Assembly (NCBI GenBank): GCA_936432065.2
Contig: OW386286.2
Coordinates: 19,651,179 to 19,715,178 of the forward strand
DNA: 64,000 bases
Direction of reading: 5' to 3'
DNA from: Rutpela maculata
Lineage: Eukaryota > Arthropoda > Insecta > Coleoptera > Cerambycidae
Part shown: positions 10,771-21,039 of the stretch, one piece after another
Layout of the letters: the number at the start of each line of letters is the position of its first letter
Position numbering within the stretch: the stretch's first letter is position 1
Translations under genes and position numbers: made by a program
The notes under the pieces: model-generated
What the model was told of the DNA's origin: nothing
Database searches by the model: none
What the model saw: the letters and a program-made list of their open reading frames with translations, nothing else

Positions 10771-11665
10771 CTAAAAATGTCTGTAAATGATACAATACAT
10801 TTTCGTTTTGGTTAATTTTTACAGAAAAAATCATTTCACATGAGAACCAATCGTTTGATTTTCGCGGAATAGTTGACAACTTGAACAATAATTTTTTCAC
10901 TGTTGGGCCCTCGGAATTTGTCTGGCGTTTGTTATATCGCGATAATTATAATCTATTTACCTATATATACAATTCCCAGATAAGAACCAAATCGTTTGAT
11001 TTTGACCATTTTTTCTTACAACTTCGGATTGAAATTTCGGGCCTTCCGGCCCACGGAATTTGTCTGGCGATAAGCTTCCGTTGGATGTTTTTCTTTAAAA
11101 CGTAAGTCTAACTTGACGCCAGATAGGAACAAAACGTTTGAAATTGCTCATTTTCATGAAATTTTCTTTTTTGTTTTCCGCTGAGGGGCCCTGGATAACC
11201 GTTTGATAAGCACGAAAATGGTTAGTACAAATCAGGCACAAAAGGCTCCCAAAAGGCCAGACAGGAACCAAACGTTTAAAAAAATCTGTCACTATCCCAC
11301 GGTCTATAAAGAACAATCACCACTTAAAATTTCAAATCAAAATGATTATTAAAACGGCTCAAATATACAATTGTTGCTAAAACTTTGTGAAATCCTGCCA
11401 TCAAAACGAAGAAATGTGTACGATGGCTAAAATTGTAGCTTTTTGTAATCACGGAGTTTTTTTTTTTTCAAAATTTAAACCCATTTTATCTCTTTCAGGG
11501 GCACGAAAATGATAAAAAAATATCCCTAGAGGGACAGAAAATTTTTATTTGAAATTTATTAAAGAAAAGGAATTATCAGTACTTACTTCTACTATTTAAT
11601 CATAATGTTTGCTAGTATTTTTTTCTTTTTTAAATATTGAATTACGTAATTATAGCTAATTAAAA

Positions 11666-11690
11666 GGTGGTTCATAATTTGGACCACCGC
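11666..11690. repeat. GGTGGT...ACCACC near-palindrome, copy 1 of 4
   Basis: A 25-bp motif of the form ggtggtt(n)aatttggaccacc. Related copies are at 12571-12595, 12911-12936 and 12956-12980. Copies 1 and 2 face each other on either side of the piggyBac remnant and may be its terminal or sub-terminal repeats. Confidence 0.5.
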
Positions 11691-11748
11691 ACAAATGAGG
11701 TAATTTATAATATAAAGTTTATTATTAATCCGGTTATTAATTAAAAGT

Positions 11749-12416
11749 TCACTTTTTCTTGTGAAAGTCTTCGAAGCAATTCTTTTTTTTCCTAAGCACA
11801 ATGGCACTCTGCAAAACGAACACATCCAATTTGTCCGAAAAGGTTCTTTTTTGGTACTGCAATGTCCACATCTTCGTCTCGTAGTTCGCTTAGGTTGATG
11901 TGCAGATTGTTCTTGACGCACAGAAAAGTCTTCATTTCCGACAGATTAGTTAGTAAATACTTGCCCAACCCTTGCTGGCAATATAAATTTGTTTGAAATA
12001 CAAGATTGTCCACTAACTCGTCGGCAAAAAATAGTTGAAATAATTTGTATGGAGTTGGATCGTCGATATTTTTGATAAAATCTGGTATTCCAGCATACGA
12101 ATTAAAACAAGGAGGTTGGGTGATCTTTTTGGTTTTTGACCATTCCCTTGGTGGATTTTTGGTGGCCAATATGGAAAGTGGAATATCATCCTCAGAATCG
12201 AAACTGTCATTATCTATCTTATCATCTTCTTCTACAATTTCTATCGCACTCTCCTGATTATCCAGCTCTTCACCGTTTTCTAAATCAATGTCATCATCCT
12301 CAGCAATTAGAACCCTTATCAGATGGTATTTCAGTTATATCATCGAAACATCTCTCTATCTCTTCATAAAATTCCTTTTCTGCCATACCCACAAGTTTGA
12401 AAGGCAACGACATCAT
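11749..12416 (-). pseudogene. piggyBac transposase remnant, catalytic core deleted
   Basis: On the minus strand, an ATG at 12416 (or 12386) opens an acidic N-terminal region. A frameshift near 12312 follows, then LATKNPPREW, PDFIKNIDDPTPYKLFQLFF and LVFQTNLY, typical of the start of the piggyBac DDE_Tnp_1_7 domain. The frame then runs directly into the C-terminal cysteine-rich domain in a second frame (RRRCGHC, WMCSFCRVPLC). A final NCFEDFH follows after another frameshift in an A-run, with stop at 11751-11749. The central DDD region is missing, so this is an internally deleted, inactive copy. Recognition rests on the family pattern of an N-terminal TN(L/R)Y box and a C-terminal zinc-binding CxxC pair. 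Confidence 0.75.
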
Positions 12417-12570
12417 TAAAACTGAAAGAAATGTGAATAATTCGTATACTATATAAATCTTTAAAACTATGTTACCGGGAATAATATATAGAATAATGGA
12501 GATATCAATTTTCGGTACTTGTAAATTTCATAATAAAAATCAAAAGAAATCAAAACAGTGTTGCAAGCGG

Positions 12571-12595
12571 GCGGTGGTCCAAATTATAAACCACC
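12571..12595. repeat. GGTGGT...ACCACC near-palindrome, copy 2 of 4
   Basis: This is the inverse partner of the copy at 11666-11690. Together they bracket the piggyBac remnant. I could not identify a matching TTAA target pair on both sides. Confidence 0.45.
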
Positions 12596-12910
12596 TGTAA
12601 AAAAATGCACACGTAATTTATTAACGACAAATGTACGTACATTTTTATGTACAAATCATATTTAAACTATAAATAAACTAAGTTAACAATATTATTTTTA
12701 AAAAATGCAAAAATAACTTACCTTTTTATAAATTCAAAATACTAAATAAACTCACGTGGCGCAAACACATTATAAAATGTTCAGTTATGTTATATATTAA
12801 CTTCCTGCTCTAACATTCCTTTTGTGGTTCATCTACTACCCACTAGAGAGCTTGTATGCGCACGATTTTGTTATTTTGCCATTACGATCGCTACTATGAA
12901 ATCCAATTTA

Positions 12911-12980
12911 GGTGGTTTAAAATTTGGACCACCGCCCCAATATGATGTGTCATTTGGTGGTTCAAATTTTGAACCACCGC
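12911..12980. repeat. GGTGGT...ACCACC near-palindromes, copies 3 and 4
   Basis: Two copies at 12911-12936 and 12956-12980 lie 20 bp apart. Each ends in gaccaccgcccc or gaaccaccgcccc. They belong to the same motif family as the pair around the piggyBac remnant. Together they could be a solo end pair from another copy. Confidence 0.45.
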
Positions 12981-13004
12981 CCCTGAAAGACTTTACAGTT
13001 TATT

Positions 13005-13910
13005 TATAATTTTCGAAATTGTAGTCATAAACAAAATCAAATAACTCTGGTTTTTTTATGAAATCAAAAACGATAAAGGAGTAATGAAAGTAGATTAAAA
13101 CAGTCAACTTAAAAAAAAATAATGCTTTACTTGTATTTGGAGCTGAGGTACGTTAGTTTTTACGTTTAGGTCACTTATAAATAAACAAATCGATATTTCT
13201 TATGGAAATTTGGATTGGTAATTCTACAATGTCTATTATTTTGTCTCTGCTACTTGAAAATAATCCAATGCAACAATTGTTAAAAGATATATATGTATGG
13301 AGTCATGAAATTGGGATCTTTAACGATTTTGTTAAATCCAAATAAGTTTAAATGTTATATTATGTTTTTACAAACCGGACTTTAGTCGCTAGATAGCACA
13401 GTTGGTAAAGCGACGAGCACTTTTTATTCAGGATGCGGACGTCTCGGGTTCAAATCCTGCTCGCGAAATATATTTTTTTATTGTATCAGTGATATTAAAA
13501 GTTTTACAAAGTTGTATACATGAAAATAAGGGTAGTTGTTCAAGTTAGGTTGGTTTATCATTTTTGTGACAAAAATTAAAAAAGTTATAAAAAAGTGAAA
13601 ATATGCATCGTGTTCTCAAAGCCGCTTTATTCCATGTCATTTTTATAATTGTAGCTTTGGATCGTCTTCAAATAGCAGAAACAAAATAGTAAACATTTCA
13701 AGAAGGAATATGAATTTTTTTATTTATAAGTGACCCAAACGTAAAAACTAACGTATCTCATCTTCAAATGCAAGTAGGTTATTAATTTTTTTTGAAAAGT
13801 TGGATTTTTTATCTACTTTTATTACTCGTTTACCGTTTTTGATTTCACGAATAAACCAGAGAGTTACTTGAAACTGTTTATAACCAAAATTTCGAAAACT
13901 ATAAACAACT
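13005..13910. repeat. inner palindrome with tRNA-like loop
   Basis: About 13010-13200 is the inverse of about 13720-13905. Shared runs include aagtgacccaaacgtaaaaa in the right arm against its complement. The 500-bp loop holds the tRNA-like sequence at 13387-13468. This is the centre of fold-back X. Confidence 0.65.
13387..13468 (+). other. tRNA-like sequence (SINE head or pseudo-tRNA)
   Basis: An A-box-like tagcacagttggtaaagcg is followed about 45 bp later by a B-box ggttcaaatcc, and then by a T-run suitable as a Pol III terminator. A TpsiC-like arm can be drawn with four of five pairs. The acceptor ends do not pair into a 7-bp stem, so I do not call it a functional tRNA. It resembles a tRNA-derived SINE head with intact internal promoter boxes. 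Confidence 0.5.
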
Positions 13911-14470
13911 GCAATAAATTTTGAAAAAAAATGTTTTTCTCCGTGATTTTAAAGTACTTATAGAATGCTACAATTTGAGCCATCGTACACATTTCTTGGT
14001 CTTGATTTTACAAGGGTGCAAATTTTAGCAACAATTGAATATTTGAGCCGTTTTAGTAATCATTTTGATTTGAAATTTTAAATGGTGATTATATTTTATA
14101 AGAACTGTATTTTTTCAAAATTTCATTGAATATTATCCATTATTTTTGAAAGAACGGTGATTTGTAACGCATAATTTTGCAATGTTCAATTTTTTTATAT
14201 AATAACTGGAATGAATTATAGTTTTTGTACTTTTATAGTACAGCTCAGAACGAACATTTTCCTTCTTTTTGTTGTTTTTCATAGGACATATATATTTCGA
14301 GATATTCATAGAAAACCAATGGAAAACACGGTCTAAACAATTAATTTGTTTAAATAAACAATACGCTGGCCTTGCAGAAACTGCAAAACTGAGCTGTGAA
14401 CTTAAGTTCCTCCCTGAACATGTTAAAATAGAAAAACTGCCCTGACCAGCCGATTCACATTGAAATCCTA

Positions 14471-16337
14471 ATTCACATTGAAATCCTAATTTTTCACAAG
14501 CCAGAATTATTACATAGGATTTATTAGAAAAAGTAGGACGTCGAGGTCGGTTTCCTCGAAGCTCCTTGTGTCTTTATTGAAAAGATGTCACCGATCTCAG
14601 TAATTTACTGTCTGTAAAAAAGTATTTTAACGATGAGATTAAAAAAATTACCATTTTTTAAAATTTATTATAGAAAATTTCTTTAACCACTGTAGTAATT
14701 AAAATTTGCAAAAATAAAACTCACTTATGGTCAAATATAATACACCAATCCCGGATCTGCATGTTAAATAGAACGGTCAAAGATGGCGGACGAAATAAAA
14801 TGTTTAACTCTTCGTCAATTATCAAGAAGGCATTGTACGTTTTTTTTCTCGACTGTACAAATAGAGGATATAGTTCATTTTCTTTAATTTTCAAAAAAGT
14901 TTTTTTATTTAAAAAAAAGTGTATTTTGAAGCAATGTGAATATTGTGAATGTGTTGTGTTGTGAATATATGATTAATAATCAGAACCAAGCCAGTCATGA
15001 CTAGAGTAGTAGCAGTAGTATATTAATTTTAGGTACATTAAAATTAAATATTACAAAGTAATTTTGAAGAATTATATTATGTAATAACATTCAAATATTT
15101 TAATGACATACAAATTCTTGTTAGATCTAGGCTGAAAATATTAAATCTATCAAATAACTAGCTATAACTTATTCCTCCTTAGGGTAACTTCTAGGTAATT
15201 CAACGTCATTTCTATTAAGTTTGGCTATCCTAACTCAAGCAAAGCATCATACAAATATATAGTCTGCCTTCCTAAAATTATATGTTCTCTGTTTCAAGGT
15301 AGTTAAAAAAAATGTTTAATTTACATCAATATTATTAGACTAGTTCACAAGTTAAAAGCCGTGTTAATGCTTGATAAAGCTCATAAAAATATGAGTGAGG
15401 GCTCATTGGATTCGGAATGACGTCTAGAAAAATGTGCAAAAGTTTCAAACCCGCACATAAACAATTGCAAAAGTTATAAACAAATGAAGATTGAAAAAAT
15501 AACGAGTTTTGCTTTTTGCAAATAACTCGAAAACCATTAATATTTAAGAAACTTTAAAGACAGATTCCTAAAGAGGAAGAAATTTTCAATAAAAAAGTCT
15601 GAACTCCGGAAACTCTACCGCTATTATTAATAATTTTAATTTAATGTTGAAAATAAAGCTGCAGCGAACAAAGCCGTTACGATGCTCTGAAACCGGCCGT
15701 AATAAGTAAAAACCTTTTTTTATGTTATTAACTATTAATTTAAAAATTTAAAAAAAATATGGTATTATTTAGACACTTAAAGGAACAATATCCCGTTGGA
15801 AAAAAATTGTTTCACCGATTTTTCATAAAATGAGACTATTGTTAATTAACAAATTTTTTTAGAGTTTGCGTTTATATTTAAAGTCCGAGAATTGTTAAAC
15901 AAAAGCCACTAAAATTATTTCGCTTCGTGGAGGCCTTATGTCAACTATACTTTATGGGATTATGACATTTCGATGTTTTTAATTGTTATAGTCTATTAGT
16001 TATTAATTATTTAACCTAACAAATAACTAAAAAATGAAAAAGAGAGGTTGAAAATTTTTTTTATTAATTTTATTTATTAATTTTAAATGTTATTGCTGTT
16101 TTTATATTCAAAAATTCTATAGGATTACATAAAATTTTTATTGCTATTTGTTTAAACACATTTTATAAACAAATAGATAAATTATGTATTTTTGAAAATT
16201 TTTTTTGCCATTATATTTGTTGGTGTGATTGAAAATTTTTTTTATACATTTTTTTTAATTGTTTACAATCATTTTTTCCTTTTTTCATTATTTAAACAAA
16301 TTATTAAGAACAAATTCTATTCTTAAAATGTATTATT
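14471..16337. other. intron 1 of gene B, AT-rich, nothing recognised
   Basis: I see no domain, RNA or clean repeat structure here. A short direct duplication (attcacattgaaatcctaat) sits at about 14450-14490, at the right edge of element X. Confidence 0.4.
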
Positions 16338-16636
16338 TGCAATTCTCTACAAGGATTAACAATCGCCGAATGTGTTTATATTTTTTTCAGATAGAAAAAA
16401 ATAACAAAAACAACCGTATACACAAATATGTCAAAAAAAATAATTAATATTTTTTTATAGAATTTTAAATTTAATTTTTTTTGACATGTTTATGTATACG
16501 GTTGCTTTTGTTATTTTTTTTTTCTATCTAAAAAAACATAAACACATTCGGCGATTGTTAATAACAAATTGTTTATTATATAAATAAATAAATTAACATT
16601 TTTTTTCTTTTTTCCACCTTGTAGAGAACTGCAAAT
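16338..16636. mobile_element. palindromic MITE in intron 1 of gene B
   Basis: The sequence ttaacaatcgccgaatgtg at 16357 returns in inverse at 16543-16561. The A/T-rich inner run containing aaccgtatacaca and its complement also pairs. An outer pair, aattctctacaagg against ccttgtagagaa, extends the structure to about 16338-16636 with a small AT insertion on the right. It would form a strong hairpin. Confidence 0.6.
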
Positions 16637-16982
16637 CCGCGAAAGCCCATCAAAAAGTGGAAACAACTTTTGACGCACAAGGAATTCTTGGGCGGAAATA
16701 TTTTTTTCAGGTGGTCATACATAAGAATCAACAATAAAGTTTCAGGTGGAATGTTGTCGTCGAAAAAAATTAAATCAAATCAATTCGATTGCACTTTTTT
16801 TAGAGGATGGTAGATGAAAACTGACACGATAAAATTTTTTGTTCGTCCAAAATTGGTTTTAGCGCGTCAAGATACTTCAGAAAAGTTAGATAAGAACCTT
16901 AGAACACGACCTTTTTTTATGTACACCTGTGTAATTTGGCTATTATAAACAGAACATTTTTTTTTATTATCCACTAAATCAC

Positions 16983-17022
16983 CTACCTCTTTGGATTTCG
17001 GTTTGTTTGGCTTGATCCACAT
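16983..17022 (-). CDS. LITAF-like gene B, exon 1 (start)
   Basis: An exon bounded by a ttttcag acceptor (exon edge 17026) and a GT donor encodes ATG at 17022 and 13 codons (MWIKPNKPKSKEV) plus one base. It is positionally and sequence-homologous to exon 1 of gene A at 44303-44252, including upstream intron sequence (aaaataaaataa and acataactaa). Of two nested donors, the one at 16982 gives the phase 1 join that keeps exon 2 open. The other (16986) would create a stop. Unlike gene A, this N-terminus lacks the PPxY motif and is lysine-rich. The 5' UTR exon lies upstream and was not found. Predicted protein: 96 residues. Confidence 0.65.
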
Positions 17023-17125
17023 TGGTCTGAAAATAAAATAAAAACATAACTAATAGTGAATAGATATTATTCATTAAATTCTTAATGTTAACCAAAAACT
17101 ATAAAAAGGAAAGTCACTACAGATA

Positions 17126-20100
17126 ACACAGGCACACAAAATTTAAAAAAAAAGTCGAAACTCACTACCCCCATGTATTTTGGGACGCTGAAACCGAATA
17201 TGACAATGAAAGAGGTTTTAATTATCCAATTTTCCCCTAGCCATTACAACCCTCCTGGGGATTGAAATTACACTTGTTCTAGAAATTTGAAAAGCTAGTT
17301 TTTTGGTGCGCTGAAACCGATGTAATAATGATAAAAACAGATTTGAACCACCCAGTCACCCCCTAGCACCTTAGTCCATACGACATACGAAACTTGCAAA
17401 AAAAGTAGAAAACCCCAAAAGTGCAGGGGTAGCGACCAAACATTACTACTCTCCCGTTTTTGAGGACGGCCAACACGATGGTGATAATCGCGTGGTCCGT
17501 ACCCCCTCGAACTACCCCTAAACGCAAAAAATCACCCCTGTTTTCAATTTTTCTTTTTCAGGCATACGAGGACTTGTTGGATCGGGTTCTTTTTGAGGAA
17601 GCTCAATATGTAAAATTTCGCAACCAGACGTTCTAACGACCCACGGGGGTTGAAACCACCCCCTCTCTCAATACCGAAACAGGCAAAAAACGTCCAAACG
17701 CGCTGAAAATTGTTTTCTACACGTTTTCAAGGCCGGGAAATACGATGCTGATATTATTTAGCCACCCACACCTATTGAAGAGTTTAATGTCCATTTCGAT
17801 TGGTCAAAACAATATGATTTAAATTGTAAACGCTGATGAATAAATTAAAATTTAATAATATATGACGCATGCCTAGAATAAGAATAAAAATCATGTACAT
17901 AATGTGAAAATAAATATATAATTATCGTGTTCTCCACCCTTGAAAACGGTGTCCCTCTTTGAGGGACACTTCAGGATTCAGGGAGGGGGTGGTTTCAAGT
18001 GGGGTCATTAGAATGTCTGGTTGCAAGATTTCACAGCAAGGCATATCGAGTTTCTTCAAAGAGAACCCGATCCAGTAAGTCCTCGCATGCCTAATAACGA
18101 AAAATGGGGAAAAGGGGTGGTTTTATGCATTTGAGGGTAGTTGGTTAGGGGTGGGAGGCTAAATAACATCAGCATCGTATTCCTCGGCCTTGAAAATGTG
18201 TAGAAAACAATTTTCAGCACGTTTGGGTGTTTTCTTGCATTGTATTGAGGGAGGGGGTGGTTTTCAACCCTCTTAGAATGCTTGGTTGCGAAATTTTACT
18301 GGAAATATTGAGTTTCCTCAAAAAAAACCCGATCCAACATGTCCGCGCATGCCTGAAAACGAAAAATGGAAAAAAAAAGGTAGTCTTATGCATGCATTTA
18401 GGGATAGGGGTAGTTGGTTAGGGGTGGGAGGTTAAATAATATCCGAATCGTGTTCCCGCCCTTGAAAACGTGTGGATAACAATTTTCAGCACGTTTGGAT
18501 GTTTTTTGCATCTTTCGGTATTGAGGGAGGGGGTGGTTTCAACCCCCGTGGGTCGTTAGGATTTCTGGTTGCGAAATTTTACGGGAAATATTGAGTCTCC
18601 TCAAAAAAACCTGATCCCACAAGTCCTCGCATGGCTGACAACGAAAAATCGAAAACAGAGGTGGTTTTTTGCATTTAGGGGGGGGAGTGGTGGGGTGGTA
18701 GGCGTCTATCACCATCGTGTTCGCCGTCCTCGAAAACGTGGGGGTAATCATGTTTGGTTGCTACCCCTGCACCTTTGGGGTTATTGCAACTTTGGCATGG
18801 ACTACTTTCTACAAGCTCCAGGAGGGGTTGAAATTCCACTTTTCGTAAACATTTAAAAAGTATGTTCATTTTTAGGTTTTTTTGTGCGTTGAAACCGAAT
18901 ATGGCGATAAAAAATGTAAGGGGATAGGGGGTGACTGGGTGGTTAAAATCATTTGTTATCGTCATATTCGGTTTTATCGCACCAAAATACTTAAGGATAT
19001 ACATAAGAAGTGAAATTTTAACCCCCTTGGGGGGCAGTAAAGGCTAGTGTGTGATAGGGTGGTTCAAAAGACCTGCTTTTCAAACTTTTAGAACAGGTGT
19101 AATTTCAATCCCCTAGTCCAGTCAATGAAAGAGTTGTAGAGAACATTTAGGAGGGGAGAATTTTTCCCCTCAGGAATGTGTTGGCGGTAGTTAGTTACTA
19201 AAAGTACCCGCCCCTAGCCCCGCCGCTTCAGGGGGAGAGGGAGGTGGAAAGGTTCCTTTTTTCGATTCTTCGCTTATAACTCGGAAACGATGCGTCGTAT
19301 GGAAAAAGGTAATCTATGCAAAATTAAATGTAATTAAATTTCCCACAAGAATGTGCATACTCATTTTCTTCCTATATGTTATAGTTTACGAGATATTCGC
19401 CAGCGAAAATCGATAATTAATAAAAAAAAATCAAAGCGGCTTACCGTGGTCTGTTAATAAATCACAGTCACAAAACAATCTTTATTTTACAACACTAGAC
19501 GTATTTACTAACGTAATACTTTGTCGAAATCTATACATTTCCTTAAATATAGAGTGTGACTCACTTAAAATAAAGATACCCTTATAACTTTTTCATTTTG
19601 TTTCCGATTTGAATCAAATTTTACTCAAGTATACAACAAATTAGGATCTACTTATGACCAGAAAAACATTCACTGGCTATAAAGGCAAAGCCACCTGCGG
19701 TACCAAAATAAGAGGAAAAGATTAAAAATCATATTAATGTATTAATGGGTCTTGACGAATTTCACGTAGCCACCACAAATTGCGAGATGAGCTTATGCAT
19801 GAGAAATCCCCAATCAACAATCAAATCAAATTTTGGTGTATGTACGTTTGTGGCGCCGATCGGATGCATTTTTTAAAATTTCTAACATTCAAAATGTTTT
19901 ATTTCTTTCAGCATATTTTGGTACCGCAGGTGGCTTTGCCTTTTAGCAGCCGAATGTTTTTCTGGTCATAAGTAGATTCTAATTTGTTCTATACTTGAGT
20001 AATATTTGATTCAAATCGGAAACAAAATAAAAAATTTATACGGGTATCTTCATTTTAAGTGAGTCACACTGTATATTTAAAGAAATGTATAGATTTCGAC

Positions 20101-20665
20101 AAAATATTACGTTAGTAAATACGTCGAGTGTTGTAAAATAAAGATTGTTTCGTGACTGTGATTTATTAGCAGACCACGGTAAACCGCTTTGATAGAAATA
20201 TTCAAGGTACATAATTGACTTTTTTTTATTAATCATCGATTTTCGCTGGGGAGTATCTCGTGAACTATAACACATAGGAAGAAAATGAATATAAACATTC
20301 TTGTGGGAAATTTAATTACGTTTAATTTTGCATAGATTACCTTTTTCCATACGACGCATCGTTTCCGAGTTATTAGCGAAGAATCGAAAAAAGGAACCTT
20401 TCCAACCCCCTGCCCCCCTGAAGCGGTGGGGTTAGGGGCGGGAACTTTTAGTATTTTTAGCTCCTAACTACCCCCAACACATCCCTGAAGAGGAAAATTC
20501 TCCCCTCCTAAATATTCCCTACAATCCCCTTTTGGGCTTTCGATGATTGGACTATGGGGGAAAAATTGGATAATTAAACCTTTTTTTATTGTCATATTCG
20601 GTTTCAGCGTCCCAAAATACACAGCCCTCTGGGTTTCCACTTTTTTTTATTTCGTGTGCCTGTGT
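17126..20665. mobile_element. 3.5-kb fold-back element with an expanded arm
   Basis: The ends acacaggcacac and gtgtgcctgtgt are exact complements. Next to each end lies the same unit (ttttgggacgctgaaaccga on the left, its complement near 20600). Inner inverted pairs are about 17150-17780 with 17930-19110, and 19115-19710 with 19910-20545. The right part of the first pair contains three tandem units where the left has one. There is no transposase. It sits directly upstream of gene B exon 1. Confidence 0.7.
17935..18745 (+). repeat. tandem array, three ~270-bp units
   Basis: Units begin near 17940, 18195 and 18475. Each carries ggagggggtggtttcaa, then a catgcctga-type segment, and ends near ttgaaaacgtgt and aacaattttcagcacgttt. 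One inverse copy lies at 17440-17770. The array is the amplified arm of the surrounding fold-back element. Confidence 0.7.
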
Positions 20666-20966
20666 AATTAAACTGAGTTTATATGAATGCTTCAACAGAA
20701 ATATTTATATAACTCGTTGCAAAATCAACGGTGCAAAAAATTATATGCGCTTCCATCAATTCTTTTGGAGGTGTCTTTCACCATCACTTAAAACCATAGC
20801 GGCTTTATTGAAAAATGAAAAAAATGCCGAAAAATGCATTCCTATATAATACACTAGAATTTTACAAAATGCTTTTGAAGAGTCTTTCTGCGCCACAGAC
20901 GACACGGACGAGATGGATGACACGGACGACACTCCCGGGCCGTCCAAGACAGCTAAAGTTGTTTAA
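20589..20966 (+). pseudogene. unrecognised reading frame with acidic C-terminus
   Basis: One plus-strand frame runs from 20589 to 20966 with a single stop codon at 20847-20849. The last 38 residues include an acidic DDTDEMDDTDD tract ending GPSKTAKVV and stop. Composition there is locally GC-richer than its surroundings, as in coding DNA. I recognise no family. It could be the tail of a gene or of a transposon protein, and part of the frame overlaps the fold-back end. Confidence 0.25.
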
Positions 20967-21039
20967 AAAGTATAAGATCTGTTTATAACTGATTTTTTTA
21001 AATATATATATTTTTAAATATTACTTCTAGTTCAGGAAT

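Larger units (their letters stand above)
7942..11307. mobile_element. FB-like fold-back element Y with ~140-bp tandem repeats in both arms
   Basis: The ends are atagaccgtgggatagtgac on the left and its complement on the right. Each arm is an array of ~140-bp units marked by CAAACGATTT followed by a TCTGG box. Left-arm units recur near 7971, 8109, 8251, 8392, 8533 and 8693; the right arm has about eight. Extra right-arm units (10345-10770) are near-identical, so they were amplified recently. The core (about 8780-10240) is unique sequence. This layout, long arms built of tandem repeats, is the layout of Drosophila FB and Galileo elements. I see no intact transposase. Confidence 0.75.
7555..14470. 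mobile_element. large fold-back element X, interrupted by element Y
   Basis: The outer arm 7555-7941 is the inverse of about 14095-14470 (shared runs include tggaaaacacggtct and gaacttaagttc on the right). The continuation of the right arm (13940-14095) finds its partner not beside the left arm but at 11308-11470. This shows the left arm was split by a 3.4-kb insertion (Y). X therefore comprises 7555-7941 plus 11308-14470, with a piggyBac remnant and an inner palindrome between its arms. It lies wholly in intron 1 of gene B. The superfamily is unknown. Confidence 0.75.

Noticed and set aside
7912..11316. Matching open frames on opposite strands of the two arms
   Set aside because: They are mirror images of fold-back arm repeats without any recognised protein.
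13387..13468. Functional tRNA gene
   Set aside because: A and B boxes are present but the acceptor stem does not pair, so it is reported only as tRNA-like.
20756..20947. Ser-rich minus-strand frame
   Set aside because: It is the shadow of the acidic plus-strand frame over the same GC-richer tract.
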